DNA of 43,238 bases from an uncultured Mucilaginibacter sp. (GCA_903866915.1 CAIPPO010000112.1:1-43238), one strand, 5' to 3'; counted from the first letter of the stretch, positions 34,612 through 43,169 are shown. Numbers and translations: made by a program. The notes: generated by a model from the letters alone, not told the origin.

Positions 34612-35862
34612 TTATTCCGCATTAGCTCTAAACATAAGTGCGCCAACGGTTACATTGGTTCTGGCATCAATTAGAATAGCACCGCCGTTTGCATTATTAT
34701 CCTGGTAAAAATCAAAGGCCAGTGCATCGGCAGTTTTAATGATGATACGACCGATATCATTCAGCTTGAAATCTTCATCATACGCTTTTTCGAGCGTATT
34801 GATATTAAACTTATACAGTATTTCCTGTATACGGCAACGGGTAATCCGGCTGTTATGCTGCAGGAAATAAGTTTGGGTAGTATCAAGTGCCCTGGTATCC
34901 ATCCAGCACAGATCTGTTTCTATTTGTTTTGAAACATGTGGTGTATTTTCGGCACTAACCAATATATCACCGCGACTAATATCTATTTCATCAGCCAGGT
35001 GAAGCGTTACCGACATGCCGGCTGTTGCCAAGGCAGGCTCCTGATCGTACAATTCGATCTGGCTGATGGTTGAACTAAAGCCCGAAGGCAAAACCGTAAC
35101 CTTATCGTTAACCCTGAAAGAACCACTGGAAACACGACCGGCATAGCCCCGATAGTCGTGTAATTCATCAGTTTGCGGGCGAATGATCCATTGTACGGGG
35201 AAGCGGGCATGTTCGCTTTGCGTATCTACCGGTATTTCGACAGTCTCCAGGTGCGCGAGCAAACTGCTGCCTTTATACCATGGTGTTCTTTTTGATTCAA
35301 AAACGATATTGTCCCCTTTCAAAGCGCTAACCGGGATATAAGCCACATTTTCCAACCCAACTTTGGCTGCCAGTTTTTTATAATCTGCAACGATGGTATC
35401 AAATACCTTTTCGTCAAAATCAACCATATCCATTTTGTTTACTGCAACAACTACTTGCGGCAGGCCGAGCAGAGAAACAAGAAATGTATGACGAATGGTT
35501 TGTTCGATCACGCCTTTACGGGCATCAACCAGGATTATAGCCAGGTTTGAATTGGACGCACCGGTAACCATGTTACGGGTGTATTGAATATGCCCGGGTG
35601 TATCGGCAATAATAAACTTGCGTTTTTCGGTTTGAAAATATTTATAAGCAACGTCAATGGTTATACCCTGTTCACGTTCAGCTTTTAAGCCATCGGTAAG
35701 GATAGCCAGGTCGATGGTACCATCATCGTTTTTGCGGTTCGAGCGCTGTAAAGCCTCCAACTGGTCGATCAGAATGGCTTCGCTATCATACAAAAGACGG
35801 CCGATCAAGGTGCTTTTACCATCATCTACACTGCCGGCTGTTAATAATTTCAATATATTCAT
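34612..35862 (-). CDS. cysN: Sulfate adenylyltransferase, GTPase subunit
   Basis: The regulatory GTPase subunit of ATP sulfurylase, which with CysD makes adenylyl sulfate (APS) from sulfate and ATP. The EF-Tu-like G motifs are GSVDDGKS (10-17), DTPGHIQYTRNM and NKMD. Beta-barrel domains follow. At 416 residues it ends after the GTPase and barrels and has no fused APS kinase (CysC), which fits with the APS-type reductase encoded in the operon. It is the last gene of the sulfate reduction operon, 65 bases after cysD. Confidence 0.96.
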   Translation of the reverse strand: MNILKLLTAGSVDDGKSTLIGRLLYDSEAILIDQLEALQRSNRKNDDGTIDLAILTDGLKAEREQGITIDVAYKYFQTEKRKFIIADTPGHIQYTRNMVTGASNSNLAIILVDARKGVIEQTIRHTFLVSLLGLPQVVVAVNKMDMVDFDEKVFDTIVADYKKLAAKVGLENVAYIPVSALKGDNIVFESKRTPWYKGSSLLAHLETVEIPVDTQSEHARFPVQWIIRPQTDELHDYRGYAGRVSSGSFRVNDKVTVLPSGFSSTISQIELYDQEPALATAGMSVTLHLADEIDISRGDILVSAENTPHVSKQIETDLCWMDTRALDTTQTYFLQHNSRITRCRIQEILYKFNINTLEKAYDEDFKLNDIGRIIIKTADALAFDFYQDNNANGGAILIDARTNVTVGALMFRANAE

Positions 35863-35927
35863 ACGATTATAATTTCGAATTTCGGATATTCAGTTTCGGA
35901 TCGATTTTTACCGATCGGCGTCCAAAA

Positions 35928-36818
35928 TCAGAAATATCCTCCTTTCTTACGGTCTTCCATGGCGGCCTCGCTTACTTTGTCGTCCATGCGGGCACCTCGT
36001 TCACTCACGCGGGAGGCACTTATTTCATTAATAATATCATCAATATGATGGGCGTTCGATTCAACCGCAGCGGTACACGTCATATCACCCACGGTGCGGA
36101 ATCGAACGTTTTTACGTTCAATCAAGTCGTCCTCATCAAGGTTCAGGAAAGGAGATGCCGCCATGTATTGGCCTCCTCGTGTAATTACCTCCCGCTCATG
36201 GGCAAAATAGATGGTTGGCAAGGGGATATTTTCGCGGCGAATATAATTCCAGACATCCAATTCGGTCCAGTTGCTGATAGGGAAGACCCTGACATTTTCG
36301 CCAGTGTGTATTTTTCCATTATACAAGTTCCATAATTCAGGTCGCTGCCGCTTCGGATCCCATTGACCAAATTCGTCGCGCACAGAAAAGATGCGTTCTT
36401 TAGCACGGGCTTTTTCCTCATCGCGGCGTGCACCACCGATGCAGGCATCGAACTTGTGTTTCGCAATTGTATTTAACAGGGTTACGGTCTGCAGTTGGTT
36501 GCGACTAGCATTTTTGCCTTTTTGTTCTATAGCATTGCCTGCATCAATATCATCCTGAACATGACCCACTATCAGTTTTTCACCTATGCGTGCAATCATT
36601 TCATCGCGGTAAGTGATGGTTTCTTCAAAATTGTGACCGGTATCAATATGCACCAGTGGAAAAGGAAATTTTCCCGGCCTGAATGCTTTTAACGCCAGGT
36701 GCACAATGGTAATAGAATCCTTACCACCCGAAAATAGCAATGCAGGCTTTTCAAATTGGCCGGCTACCTCGCGCAGTATATAAATGGCTTCCGCCTCCAA
36801 CTCATCTAAATAATCCAT
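35928..36818 (-). CDS. cysD: Sulfate adenylyltransferase, catalytic subunit
   Basis: The catalytic subunit of the heterodimeric ATP sulfurylase, a PP-loop ATP pyrophosphatase. The PP-loop FSGGKDS is at 29-35, and further family words are HIDTGHNFEETI, GGARRDEEKARAKERIFS and RPELWNLYNG. The C-terminal end MEDRKKGGYF is characteristic. At 296 residues it is full length. It lies between cysH (136-base spacer with a palindrome) and cysN. Confidence 0.97.
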   Translation of the reverse strand: MDYLDELEAEAIYILREVAGQFEKPALLFSGGKDSITIVHLALKAFRPGKFPFPLVHIDTGHNFEETITYRDEMIARIGEKLIVGHVQDDIDAGNAIEQKGKNASRNQLQTVTLLNTIAKHKFDACIGGARRDEEKARAKERIFSVRDEFGQWDPKRQRPELWNLYNGKIHTGENVRVFPISNWTELDVWNYIRRENIPLPTIYFAHEREVITRGGQYMAASPFLNLDEDDLIERKNVRFRTVGDMTCTAAVESNAHHIDDIINEISASRVSERGARMDDKVSEAAMEDRKKGGYF

Positions 36819-36841
36819 CTTTTTTAAATTAGTGAATTAGT

Positions 36842-36967
36842 GAATGAGTGAATGAGTGAATTGGTTTTAGGAACTACACTTATTCAGCAAATCAATAATT
36901 CATCAGGTATTAAATCATTAAAAATTCATTAATTCATTCACTAACTAACTCACTCATTCACTCATTC
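36842..36967. repeat. 18-bp palindrome of GAATGAGT words between cysH and cysD
   Basis: GAATGAGTGAATGAGTGA (36842-36859) is the exact reverse complement of TCACTCATTCACTCATTC (36950-36967), with about 90 bases between. Each arm is a short tandem repeat of the word GTGAATGA. The right arm runs into the last codons of cysH (stop at 36954). The spacer is AT-rich and repeats ATTCATT. It could form a long hairpin in the operon mRNA between cysH and cysD. Confidence 0.6.
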
Positions 36968-37670
36968 TCTCATTGGTCTCATGTAGCCCACACTCTTTTT
37001 TCGATTGATCTTCCCACCACCAGCGCCCGGCCCTGAAATCTTCGCCCGGTTGAACCGCGCGGGTACAAGGCTGGCAACCGATACTCGGAAAGCCCCGATC
37101 GTGCAAAGTATTATAGGGTATATTATTTTCCCTGACGTATTCTTTAACCTGATCGAGATCCCAATCAAAAATCGGGTGAAATTTAACTAAATTATTTTGG
37201 CCGTCCCATTCCAGGTTTTGCATTTCAAGCCTGTTTGCAGATTGCTCGGCGCGTATGCCGGTCACCCAAATCCTGTTGCCGTTTAACGCACGTTTTAAGG
37301 GTTCGAGTTTCCGGATATGGCAACATTCTTTGCGGTTCTCAACCGATTCATAGAAACTACTGGGGCCTTTTTTGTTGACCATTTCTTCCAGTAAAGCCCT
37401 GTCCGGGTAATAAGCGTGTATCGGCTTGCCGTAGATTTCCATTGTTCGGTTCCATACATAATAGGTTTCCGGAAATAGTCGACCAGTTTCAAGTGTGAAT
37501 ATTTTAATTGGGATGTTATTGGCAAAGATCATGTGCGTGATCACCTGATCCTCCCAGCCAAAACTGCTCGAGAACACAATCTCTCCGCTGAACTTTTCGG
37601 CCAGCAGTTTTAGAGCTTCAACCGGGCTCGTTCCTTGTAATTCTTTATTTAATTCTTCAGTCAAAGACAT
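36954..37670 (-). CDS. cysH: Adenylyl-sulfate (APS) reductase, 4Fe-4S type
   Basis: Reduces APS to sulfite with thioredoxin. The protein has the two iron-sulfur cysteine pairs that distinguish APS reductases from PAPS reductases: Cys116-Cys117 (KECCHIRK) and Cys199/Cys202 (GCQPC). The catalytic cysteine is Cys227 in the C-terminal ECGLH. The start region contains FSSSFGWEDQVI, the PP-loop-like nucleotide site. At 238 residues it has the bacterial length. The absence of an APS kinase in the operon agrees with direct APS reduction. It starts 4 bases after the stop of the transporter fusion. Confidence 0.96.
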   Translation of the reverse strand: MSLTEELNKELQGTSPVEALKLLAEKFSGEIVFSSSFGWEDQVITHMIFANNIPIKIFTLETGRLFPETYYVWNRTMEIYGKPIHAYYPDRALLEEMVNKKGPSSFYESVENRKECCHIRKLEPLKRALNGNRIWVTGIRAEQSANRLEMQNLEWDGQNNLVKFHPIFDWDLDQVKEYVRENNIPYNTLHDRGFPSIGCQPCTRAVQPGEDFRAGRWWWEDQSKKECGLHETNERMSE

Positions 37671-37674
37671 ATAA

Positions 37675-39186
37675 TTATTTAATCAAAAACTTAAGGATAC
37701 TATTCACGCTAACGATGATAACGATTATCCCAACGGCAACCATTAATGTTTTGGCCGATAGCTTATTAGAGATTTTTGCTGCGATAGGCGAGGCGAGTGC
37801 GCTTCCAATAACCAAACCCGCTACAGGCGCCCAACGGGTGCCGTTTTGCATGAGCATGATGACAAAGGTTGTCGAGCTAACGATAGCAACAAAAAACCTG
37901 GATAGTTTTACGGTACCCAATGAAAAACGCGGGTGACGACCGCCAGCTATCAGGCTTGATAATACGATAGAGCCCCAGCCACCACCGCCAACAGCATCAA
38001 TAAAACCTCCCCCAAGACCTAAGAAACTGATATTTTTGATTTTGCCGGTAGTCCGCTTTTTGCCGACCTGGATGGCTTTCCTCAAAATTACCAGTCCTAA
38101 TATCAGCGTATAAGTTGAAATAAATGGTTTGGTGTATTTGCTATAATGCTCGAGTGAAGATAACAGGAACGCACCGGCAAAGGCCCCAAGTATGCCCCAA
38201 ACAACCAGTATTTTGAACAATTTCCAATTGATATTGCCCATTTTATAGTGCATCCAACCGGCGATACCATTACTCATTACTTCGGAAAGATGTACACCCA
38301 TACTGGCAATAGCCGGTGTTATGCCCATTGAAAGCGAAAAGGTAGTTGAGGTTACGCCATAAGACATCCCGATAGCACCATCGATTAATGCAAAAATAAA
38401 TCCAGCACCGAGGAAATAATAAAATACCGGATCAATACCTTGTATATAGGTTTTGAAAGCCAGGTTTTGATGCCACAGCGTAAATGCAGTAATGCCGATA
38501 GCTAAAACGATAGTGCCCCAGATAATCCAAATCAGGCTTTTGTTTCGTTCAGCTTTCTTTTCAACCAGGATTGATGTTACCTCATTTAAGGTGCGCACTT
38601 TAAATGAAAAATCGCCCGAAAGCGTATTTCTCAACGCGCTCATTTGTTGCAGCGTGGTGTCTAATTCCGCAGGTAAACTTTCGTTCAATACTTCTTTAAG
38701 TCTTTTGGCTACCGTTGGTGATTTACCATTGGTAGATATCGCAATTTTGAGGTCGCCTTTTTGTACGATCGATCCCAAATAGAAATCACATAGCTCTGGT
38801 TTGTCGGCTACATTAACCAATAGTTTGCGTTCATGTGCCGATTGCCTGATAAATTGATTTAAGTCGCTATCATTGGTGGCAGCAACAACAATGTTTGCCA
38901 CATCAAGGTCGGCATGGGCAAAAGCCTTTTGTACCAAACTGATCCTTGGATTAGCTGCCACCAGTGTATGAATGGCTGGTATAAATTCGGTAGCAATAAC
39001 GGTTACGCGCGCTTCGGGACTATTACTGAGGATGGCATTCAGTTTTTCTAAACCAACATTTCCGGCGCCTATCAAAACCGTATGCAAATCGTTGAGCTTC
39101 AAAAAAACCGGGAAAAGCTGGTTTCCGGTCGGTTTCTGCTGCTCCGAAATTTCTCCAATAACGCTATTCCTGGGCAATGAAGTCAT
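37675..39186 (-). CDS. Precorrin-2 dehydrogenase fused to a TauE/SafE family transporter
   Basis: A 503-residue two-part protein. The N-terminal part (about residues 20-190) is a siroheme synthase (CysG N-terminal/Met8-like) domain with the NAD site VLIGAGNVGLEKLNAIL, VVAATNDSDLN, the Asp-bearing NVADKPELCDFYLGS, and KIAISTNGKSPTVAKRLKE. It should oxidise precorrin-2 and perhaps insert iron, to make siroheme for the sulfite reductase. The C-terminal part (about 220-503) has about eight membrane helices with TauE/SafE words GFIFALIDGAIGMSYG and GGGFIDAVGGGGWGSIVLSS. That family moves sulfite, sulfate or organosulfonates. There is no methyltransferase part; CobA supplies it from the gene before. 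I chose the ATG at 39186; an ATG at 39234 would add 16 unconserved residues and deepen the overlap with cobA. Confidence 0.9.
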   Translation of the reverse strand: MTSLPRNSVIGEISEQQKPTGNQLFPVFLKLNDLHTVLIGAGNVGLEKLNAILSNSPEARVTVIATEFIPAIHTLVAANPRISLVQKAFAHADLDVANIVVAATNDSDLNQFIRQSAHERKLLVNVADKPELCDFYLGSIVQKGDLKIAISTNGKSPTVAKRLKEVLNESLPAELDTTLQQMSALRNTLSGDFSFKVRTLNEVTSILVEKKAERNKSLIWIIWGTIVLAIGITAFTLWHQNLAFKTYIQGIDPVFYYFLGAGFIFALIDGAIGMSYGVTSTTFSLSMGITPAIASMGVHLSEVMSNGIAGWMHYKMGNINWKLFKILVVWGILGAFAGAFLLSSLEHYSKYTKPFISTYTLILGLVILRKAIQVGKKRTTGKIKNISFLGLGGGFIDAVGGGGWGSIVLSSLIAGGRHPRFSLGTVKLSRFFVAIVSSTTFVIMLMQNGTRWAPVAGLVIGSALASPIAAKISNKLSAKTLMVAVGIIVIIVSVNSILKFLIK

Positions 39187-39955
39187 AAAATTCCCTGATA
39201 GGTTGAAATAATGGATGCAGTGCAACCACTTCACCGATAACGATCAGTGCCGGCGATTTGATGGTTTTTTCTTTTACTAGTTCCTCAATGGTGTCAACAA
39301 CGCCGACGGCAATTTTTTCATCTGCAGTCGAGCCATTTTGTATAACAGCTATCGGGAGCCGGTTTTTCCCTTCGTTTTGGTAAATTTTTACAATTTCGGA
39401 CAGTTTACGCAGGCCCATTAGTACTACTACGGTGGCCTTTGTACGGGCAGCATCAAACAGGTCCGCAGATATTTCACCGGCCTGGTTAGTACCTGTAACA
39501 ACCCAAAAACTTTCACTGAGCCCGCGGTGGGTTACCGGTATATTTTGCAAGCCGGGTACACCGATTGAACTCGATATACCGGGTATTACAATAGTTGGTA
39601 TACTGTAAGATGCAGCATGATCAAGTTCTTCATAGCCACGGCCAAAAACAAATGGGTCGCCACCTTTCAGGCGTACCACGTGGCCGTAATTTAAAGCATA
39701 GTCGACCATTAATTTATTGATCGATTCCTGCGAATGCGAATGATCACCGGAGCGCTTGCCGACATATACTTTAGTGGCATGCTTTGGTGCAAATTCAAGT
39801 AATTCTTCATTGACCAGTGCATCATATAAAACTACATCAGCTTGCTGCAGGGCTTTGATACCTTTGATCGTGATCAACTCAGCATCGCCCGGGCCTGCAC
39901 CTACAAGCGTGATACGGGCCTCCTTTAATTCTTTGTTTATATCTGTGATGATCAT
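39164..39955 (-). CDS. cobA: Uroporphyrinogen-III C-methyltransferase
   Basis: Methylates uroporphyrinogen III twice with S-adenosylmethionine to give precorrin-2, the first step to siroheme. Family words: LVGAGPGDAELITIKG near the N-terminus, VLYDALVNEELL, VRLKGGDPFVFGRGYEEL, and the second SAM loop IPGISSSIGVPG. At 263 residues it is the single-domain form. Its ATG overlaps the sulfite reductase stop by four bases, and its 3' end overlaps the dehydrogenase/transporter fusion by 23 bases, so siroheme synthesis is coupled to the enzyme that needs it. Confidence 0.96.
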   Translation of the reverse strand: MIITDINKELKEARITLVGAGPGDAELITIKGIKALQQADVVLYDALVNEELLEFAPKHATKVYVGKRSGDHSHSQESINKLMVDYALNYGHVVRLKGGDPFVFGRGYEELDHAASYSIPTIVIPGISSSIGVPGLQNIPVTHRGLSESFWVVTGTNQAGEISADLFDAARTKATVVVLMGLRKLSEIVKIYQNEGKNRLPIAVIQNGSTADEKIAVGVVDTIEELVKEKTIKSPALIVIGEVVALHPLFQPIREFYDFIAQE

Positions 39956-42045
39956 TGTTGTACCAGTTCTTGTCTTTTTACTTTCACCGCGCTCAAAAAG
40001 TTTTCCGCCTTTGCAAAATAGGCCTTCGCAAATTCTTCAGAGGGCTCATTCTTGTTGATCTGCAGAACCAGATCGCTAAATGTACCGGGTAAGCTGAATT
40101 CGCCTTTTTCTACATAGTTAGCATCAAACTCTTTAATAATGCCTGCCTGGCTGCCCTGGTTGATGTTTTTATCGAGCAACAGCGCCTTTGCCGAGCTGAT
40201 TAACACATTATAGGAGTGGTATATAGCATCTGCCCAGGCGCCTTTATTGAAAGCCTGCCCGGCCCAGCCTATTTTCTCGTCTGCCTCGAAAAGCAAAGTT
40301 GCTACCAGATCTATCACTACACCGGCACATTCGCCAACGCCAATGGCGGTAGCAAATGTTTCCTCATGTCCCCAATCCACAAACTCGTCATCAGTCAGCG
40401 TTGTCAGGTCAGCAAGGGGTTTTAATAATTGGTAGAAATAGTCTTTACCCTGCCTGTCGTAATAATGGTGATATAATTCATGCTCCAAACCATTGGTTCG
40501 GTAATCTTCCAAAACAGTTCTCAAAACACCAGTGGCCCGTTTAGCCGGAACTTTGATCACCTTATCAGCAGCACGGCCAATGCCGTCGCCAACAGTTCCG
40601 CCTCCAAGTAAAACCTGCACAGACGGCAATACTTTAAGCCCGGCTTTTAACGAACTACCGTGGAAGCCTATATGGGCCAGTCCATGCTGACCGCATGAAT
40701 TCATGCATCCGCTTATCTTAATCTTGATATCACGGTTATAAACAAAATCTTCGTATTCGTTATAAACCAGGTCTTCAAGAACGCGAGCCAGCGTCATGCT
40801 ATTTGAAATGCCCAAATTGCAGGTATCTGTACCCGGGCAGGTGGTCACATCAGCTACACTGTCAAAACCCGGTGCGGATAGATTTACTTCCGTCAAAGCG
40901 GCGTATAATGCCGGCAATGCCTCTTTGCGCACATATTTAAGCAACAGCCCCTGATTTTGGGTAACACGTATCTCGTCTGCTGCATAAGGCCGAATGGCTG
41001 CTATGAATTTGCGTGCCTGGTCGGTAGGAATGTCGCCAGTTGACACTTTGACATAAACTCCATAAAAACCTTTTTGCTTTTGCTCGAAAGTATTAGTGAT
41101 CAACCATTGCTCGTAACGCAGCGGGTTATCTATCGCAACCTCAGGTATCAAAAGTGGCTCTGGTATCACAGCAATATCCACACCGTCGCGGTTGATAGGG
41201 TAGGTTTTCACTTTATTGGCTATCCGCTCTTCCTTTACCAGACGAAGCACTTCATCCAGTCCTAATTTTTGGATCACGTATTTTAAACGTGCTTTGTTCC
41301 GGTTATTTCTTTCACCATAGCGGTCGAACACGCGGATCACTGATTCGATGTAGGGCACCAACTGATCTTCGGGCAAAAAATCTTCAACAATACTGGCGAG
41401 TATAGGTTGGGCGCCCAGTCCACCACCGAGCATCAGTTTAAAGCCTCGTTCTCCCTTTTCATTTATTTTAGGAATCAGGCCAATATCGTGAATATAGGAG
41501 TAAGCATTGTCGTCTTCATTTGACGAAAAGGATATTTTAAATTTCCGACCCATTTCCTGGCAAATCGGGTTGCGCAGAAAAAATTCGAAAACTGCATGGG
41601 CATAGGGCGACACATCAAAAGGTTCTTTCGGATCGATGCCGGCTGCAGGCGATGCAGTAACGTTACGCACAGTATTGCCACAGGCTTCACGAAGCGTAAC
41701 ATCATCTTTTTCCAGGTCGGCCCATAATTGTGGGGTACGATCGAGGCTTACATAATGTATTTGTATGTCCTGCCGTGTAGTAAGGTGCAGGTTATGGCTG
41801 GCATACTCGTCGGCTACATCGGCAATGCGCAATAACTGTTTGAAGGTAACTTTCCCGAAAGGAAGTTTAATACGAATCATTTGCACACCCGGCTGGCGCT
41901 GGCCATAAATACCACGGGCCAAACGCAGGCTCCTGAATTTTTCGTCGTGTATTTTACCTTCACGAAATGCCTTGATCTTTTTCTCGAGATCGATGATATC
42001 TTGTTCTACAACAGGGTTTTCGAGTTCGGTGCGAAAACTTTGCAT
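39952..42045 (-). CDS. Siroheme sulfite (nitrite) reductase with C-terminal HEPN-like extension
   Basis: Assimilatory sulfite or nitrite reductase of the ferredoxin type (NirA/Sir), reducing sulfite to sulfide by six electrons. The siroheme-4Fe-4S cluster ligands are Cys403 and Cys409 (CPGTDTC) and Cys447 and Cys451 (CMNSC). N-terminal ferredoxin-like half-domain words include MIRIKLPFGKVTFKQLLRI and LTTRQDIQIHYV. The catalytic part ends near residue 530. A further 160 residues form a mostly helical extension (WADAIYHSYNVLISSAKALL) of HEPN-like character, making the protein 697 residues against about 550 usual. Nitrite use cannot be excluded by sequence, but the APS pathway genes next to it make sulfite the likely substrate. 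First gene of the sulfate reduction operon. Confidence 0.93.
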   Translation of the reverse strand: MQSFRTELENPVVEQDIIDLEKKIKAFREGKIHDEKFRSLRLARGIYGQRQPGVQMIRIKLPFGKVTFKQLLRIADVADEYASHNLHLTTRQDIQIHYVSLDRTPQLWADLEKDDVTLREACGNTVRNVTASPAAGIDPKEPFDVSPYAHAVFEFFLRNPICQEMGRKFKISFSSNEDDNAYSYIHDIGLIPKINEKGERGFKLMLGGGLGAQPILASIVEDFLPEDQLVPYIESVIRVFDRYGERNNRNKARLKYVIQKLGLDEVLRLVKEERIANKVKTYPINRDGVDIAVIPEPLLIPEVAIDNPLRYEQWLITNTFEQKQKGFYGVYVKVSTGDIPTDQARKFIAAIRPYAADEIRVTQNQGLLLKYVRKEALPALYAALTEVNLSAPGFDSVADVTTCPGTDTCNLGISNSMTLARVLEDLVYNEYEDFVYNRDIKIKISGCMNSCGQHGLAHIGFHGSSLKAGLKVLPSVQVLLGGGTVGDGIGRAADKVIKVPAKRATGVLRTVLEDYRTNGLEHELYHHYYDRQGKDYFYQLLKPLADLTTLTDDEFVDWGHEETFATAIGVGECAGVVIDLVATLLFEADEKIGWAGQAFNKGAWADAIYHSYNVLISSAKALLLDKNINQGSQAGIIKEFDANYVEKGEFSLPGTFSDLVLQINKNEPSEEFAKAYFAKAENFLSAVKVKRQELVQQ

Positions 42046-42358
42046 ATTATATTTAGTTGGATGCGATCGTAAAAATCGCTGGTTTTAAAATTGTCACAAA
42101 TATATATATAGTATAGGGTATTAGTGGGATTTATTGAAAATTATCATTGTTTTACGTTTAAATTACAATGGTAAATGTCTGTTCACGTTGAATAATCTCG
42201 ATAAATGCCCTAATAAGGCTTTTTACGAAAAAAAGGACAAAAAGATGCCTTTCAACTCTGTATACAACGGATTAAGGAAAACTTTTGATAGATAGACCCC
42301 GAAATTACCGCTAAAGGACATTTCAGCGGGACTTAGAAACAACGCTATCGATACTAAT
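42046..42358. other. Control region of the sulfate reduction operon
   Basis: These 313 bases hold no gene. On the minus strand they carry the -7 box described separately, an AT-alternating stretch (42101-42117) and a leader of about 50 bases before the sulfite reductase start, with a 5-bp hairpin (GCGAT at 42063-42067, ATCGC at 42075-42079). A small hairpin at 42308-42329 (CCGCT/AGCGG) follows the regulator gene but has no T-run. Confidence 0.45.
42097..42104 (-). promoter_or_regulatory. Candidate -7 box of the sulfate reduction operon
   Basis: TATATTTG on the minus strand (42104-42097) matches the consensus exactly. No TTG lies 17-23 bases upstream; that place holds ATACCCTATACTATATATAT instead, as might be expected of an activator-dependent or Rrf2-controlled promoter. 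The role of that stretch as an operator is inference. Confidence 0.5.
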
Positions 42359-42793
42359 TTATAAATTGATCAATGCATTTTCGCGGGCGATAACGTCGGC
42401 AATGCTGGTTTCTGATAATATCTTAACGGTTGCATCTCTTACCTGAACAAAAGCATCGCGAATACCACAGGTTACCTCATCTTTGCACTCGTCGCATTTA
42501 TGGTAAAAATTCAGGCTCGCGCAAGGCACCATGGCTATCGGTCCATCGGTGATACGCATGATATTTACCAGGTAGATTTCTCTTGGATCTTTATTGAGGC
42601 TGTAACCGCCTCCGGCACCTTTCTTACTGTATAAGAAACCGGCATTACGTAGGTCGAGCAAGATCTGCTCCAGAAATTTTTTTGGAATTCGTTCTTCTTC
42701 TGCGATCCTGGAGATCTGCATCGGTGGTTGGTCGACATTTTTGCCCAGGACTACAAGGGCTTTGATGGCGTATTTAGTCTTTTTTGAAAGCAT
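42359..42793 (-). CDS. Rrf2 family transcriptional regulator
   Basis: A 144-residue winged-helix regulator of the Rrf2 family (IscR, CymR, NsrR). The DNA-binding part is MLSKKTKYAIKALVVLG then ISRIAEEERIPKKFLEQILL and the wing SKKGAGGGYSL. The effector part has four cysteines: Cys91, Cys100, Cys103 and Cys109. This differs from the three-cysteine spacing of IscR, but an iron-sulfur cluster or thiol switch is plausible. It is transcribed in the same direction as the sulfate reduction operon and ends 313 bases before it, so it probably controls that operon, much as CymR controls cysteine genes in Firmicutes. That target is inferred from position. Confidence 0.9.
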   Translation of the reverse strand: MLSKKTKYAIKALVVLGKNVDQPPMQISRIAEEERIPKKFLEQILLDLRNAGFLYSKKGAGGGYSLNKDPREIYLVNIMRITDGPIAMVPCASLNFYHKCDECKDEVTCGIRDAFVQVRDATVKILSETSIADVIARENALINL

Positions 42794-42878
42794 TTAAGAG
42801 ATAACAAATACAATGTTAAGGAAATATATTAAGTAGTTTTATTGGGCTTTTTATATTTCGGTTAGGTAAAGATAGTAT

Positions 42879-43157
42879 TTATTTTTTATCTGAATGACCA
42901 AGACTTTTTTCAGGGTTTACTTTATCGCGCACCAGTTGCTTTAATACGGTGATGTCGGCAAAGCCGCCGAATTGCTTGCGGTCATAGATCAACTCATCGT
43001 TTACCCTGATGTTAAATGCTCCGCCGATTTCACTGGGCTTAATCGTAACGCCCGATAATTCATCTGTAAAAGTGGTTAAAAATTCCTGTGCCATATAGGC
43101 GGCCCTCAAAAGCCAGTTGCACTTTGGGCAATACTCAATGGTGATTGATGGTTTCAT
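42879..43157 (-). CDS. Rdx family protein (SelW/SelT/SelH-like)
   Basis: A 92-residue thioredoxin-fold protein of the Rdx family. Its redox motif is Cys10-x-x-Cys13 in ITIEYCPKCNWLLRAAYMAQE, with cysteine in place of the selenocysteine of animal SelW. The middle FNIRVNDELIYDRKQFGGF is the family's second signature (usual form GxFEVxxDGxLIxSRKxxGGFP). Its partner and substrate are unknown; it is a small cytoplasmic redox protein. The ATG at 43157 places the conserved start at the N-terminus; an ATG at 43181 lies upstream of a -7 box (43169-43162) and is unlikely. It stands 85 bases upstream of the Rrf2 gene in the same direction. Confidence 0.88.
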   Translation of the reverse strand: MKPSITIEYCPKCNWLLRAAYMAQEFLTTFTDELSGVTIKPSEIGGAFNIRVNDELIYDRKQFGGFADITVLKQLVRDKVNPEKSLGHSDKK

Positions 43158-43161
43158 AATG

Positions 43162-43169
43162 CAAAGATA
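43162..43169 (-). promoter_or_regulatory. Candidate -7 box of the Rdx gene, near-leaderless
   Basis: TATCTTTG on the minus strand (43169-43162) fits TAnnTTTG. Only four bases (CATT) lie between it and the ATG at 43157, so a transcript from here would begin at or next to the start codon. No TTG stands at the usual distance. Confidence 0.4.

Noticed and set aside
40696..40709. Perfect 14-bp palindrome GCATGAATTCATGC
   Set aside because: It lies within the sulfite reductase codons for the CMNSC cluster ligands, so it is explained by the protein sequence.
42101..42117. SAM or other riboswitch before the sulfate reduction operon
   Set aside because: The leader is only about 50 bases and shows no multi-stem fold; nothing resembles a known riboswitch.
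42308..42329. Terminator after the Rrf2 gene
   Set aside because: The stem is only 5 bp with a possible bulged extension and there is no T-run.
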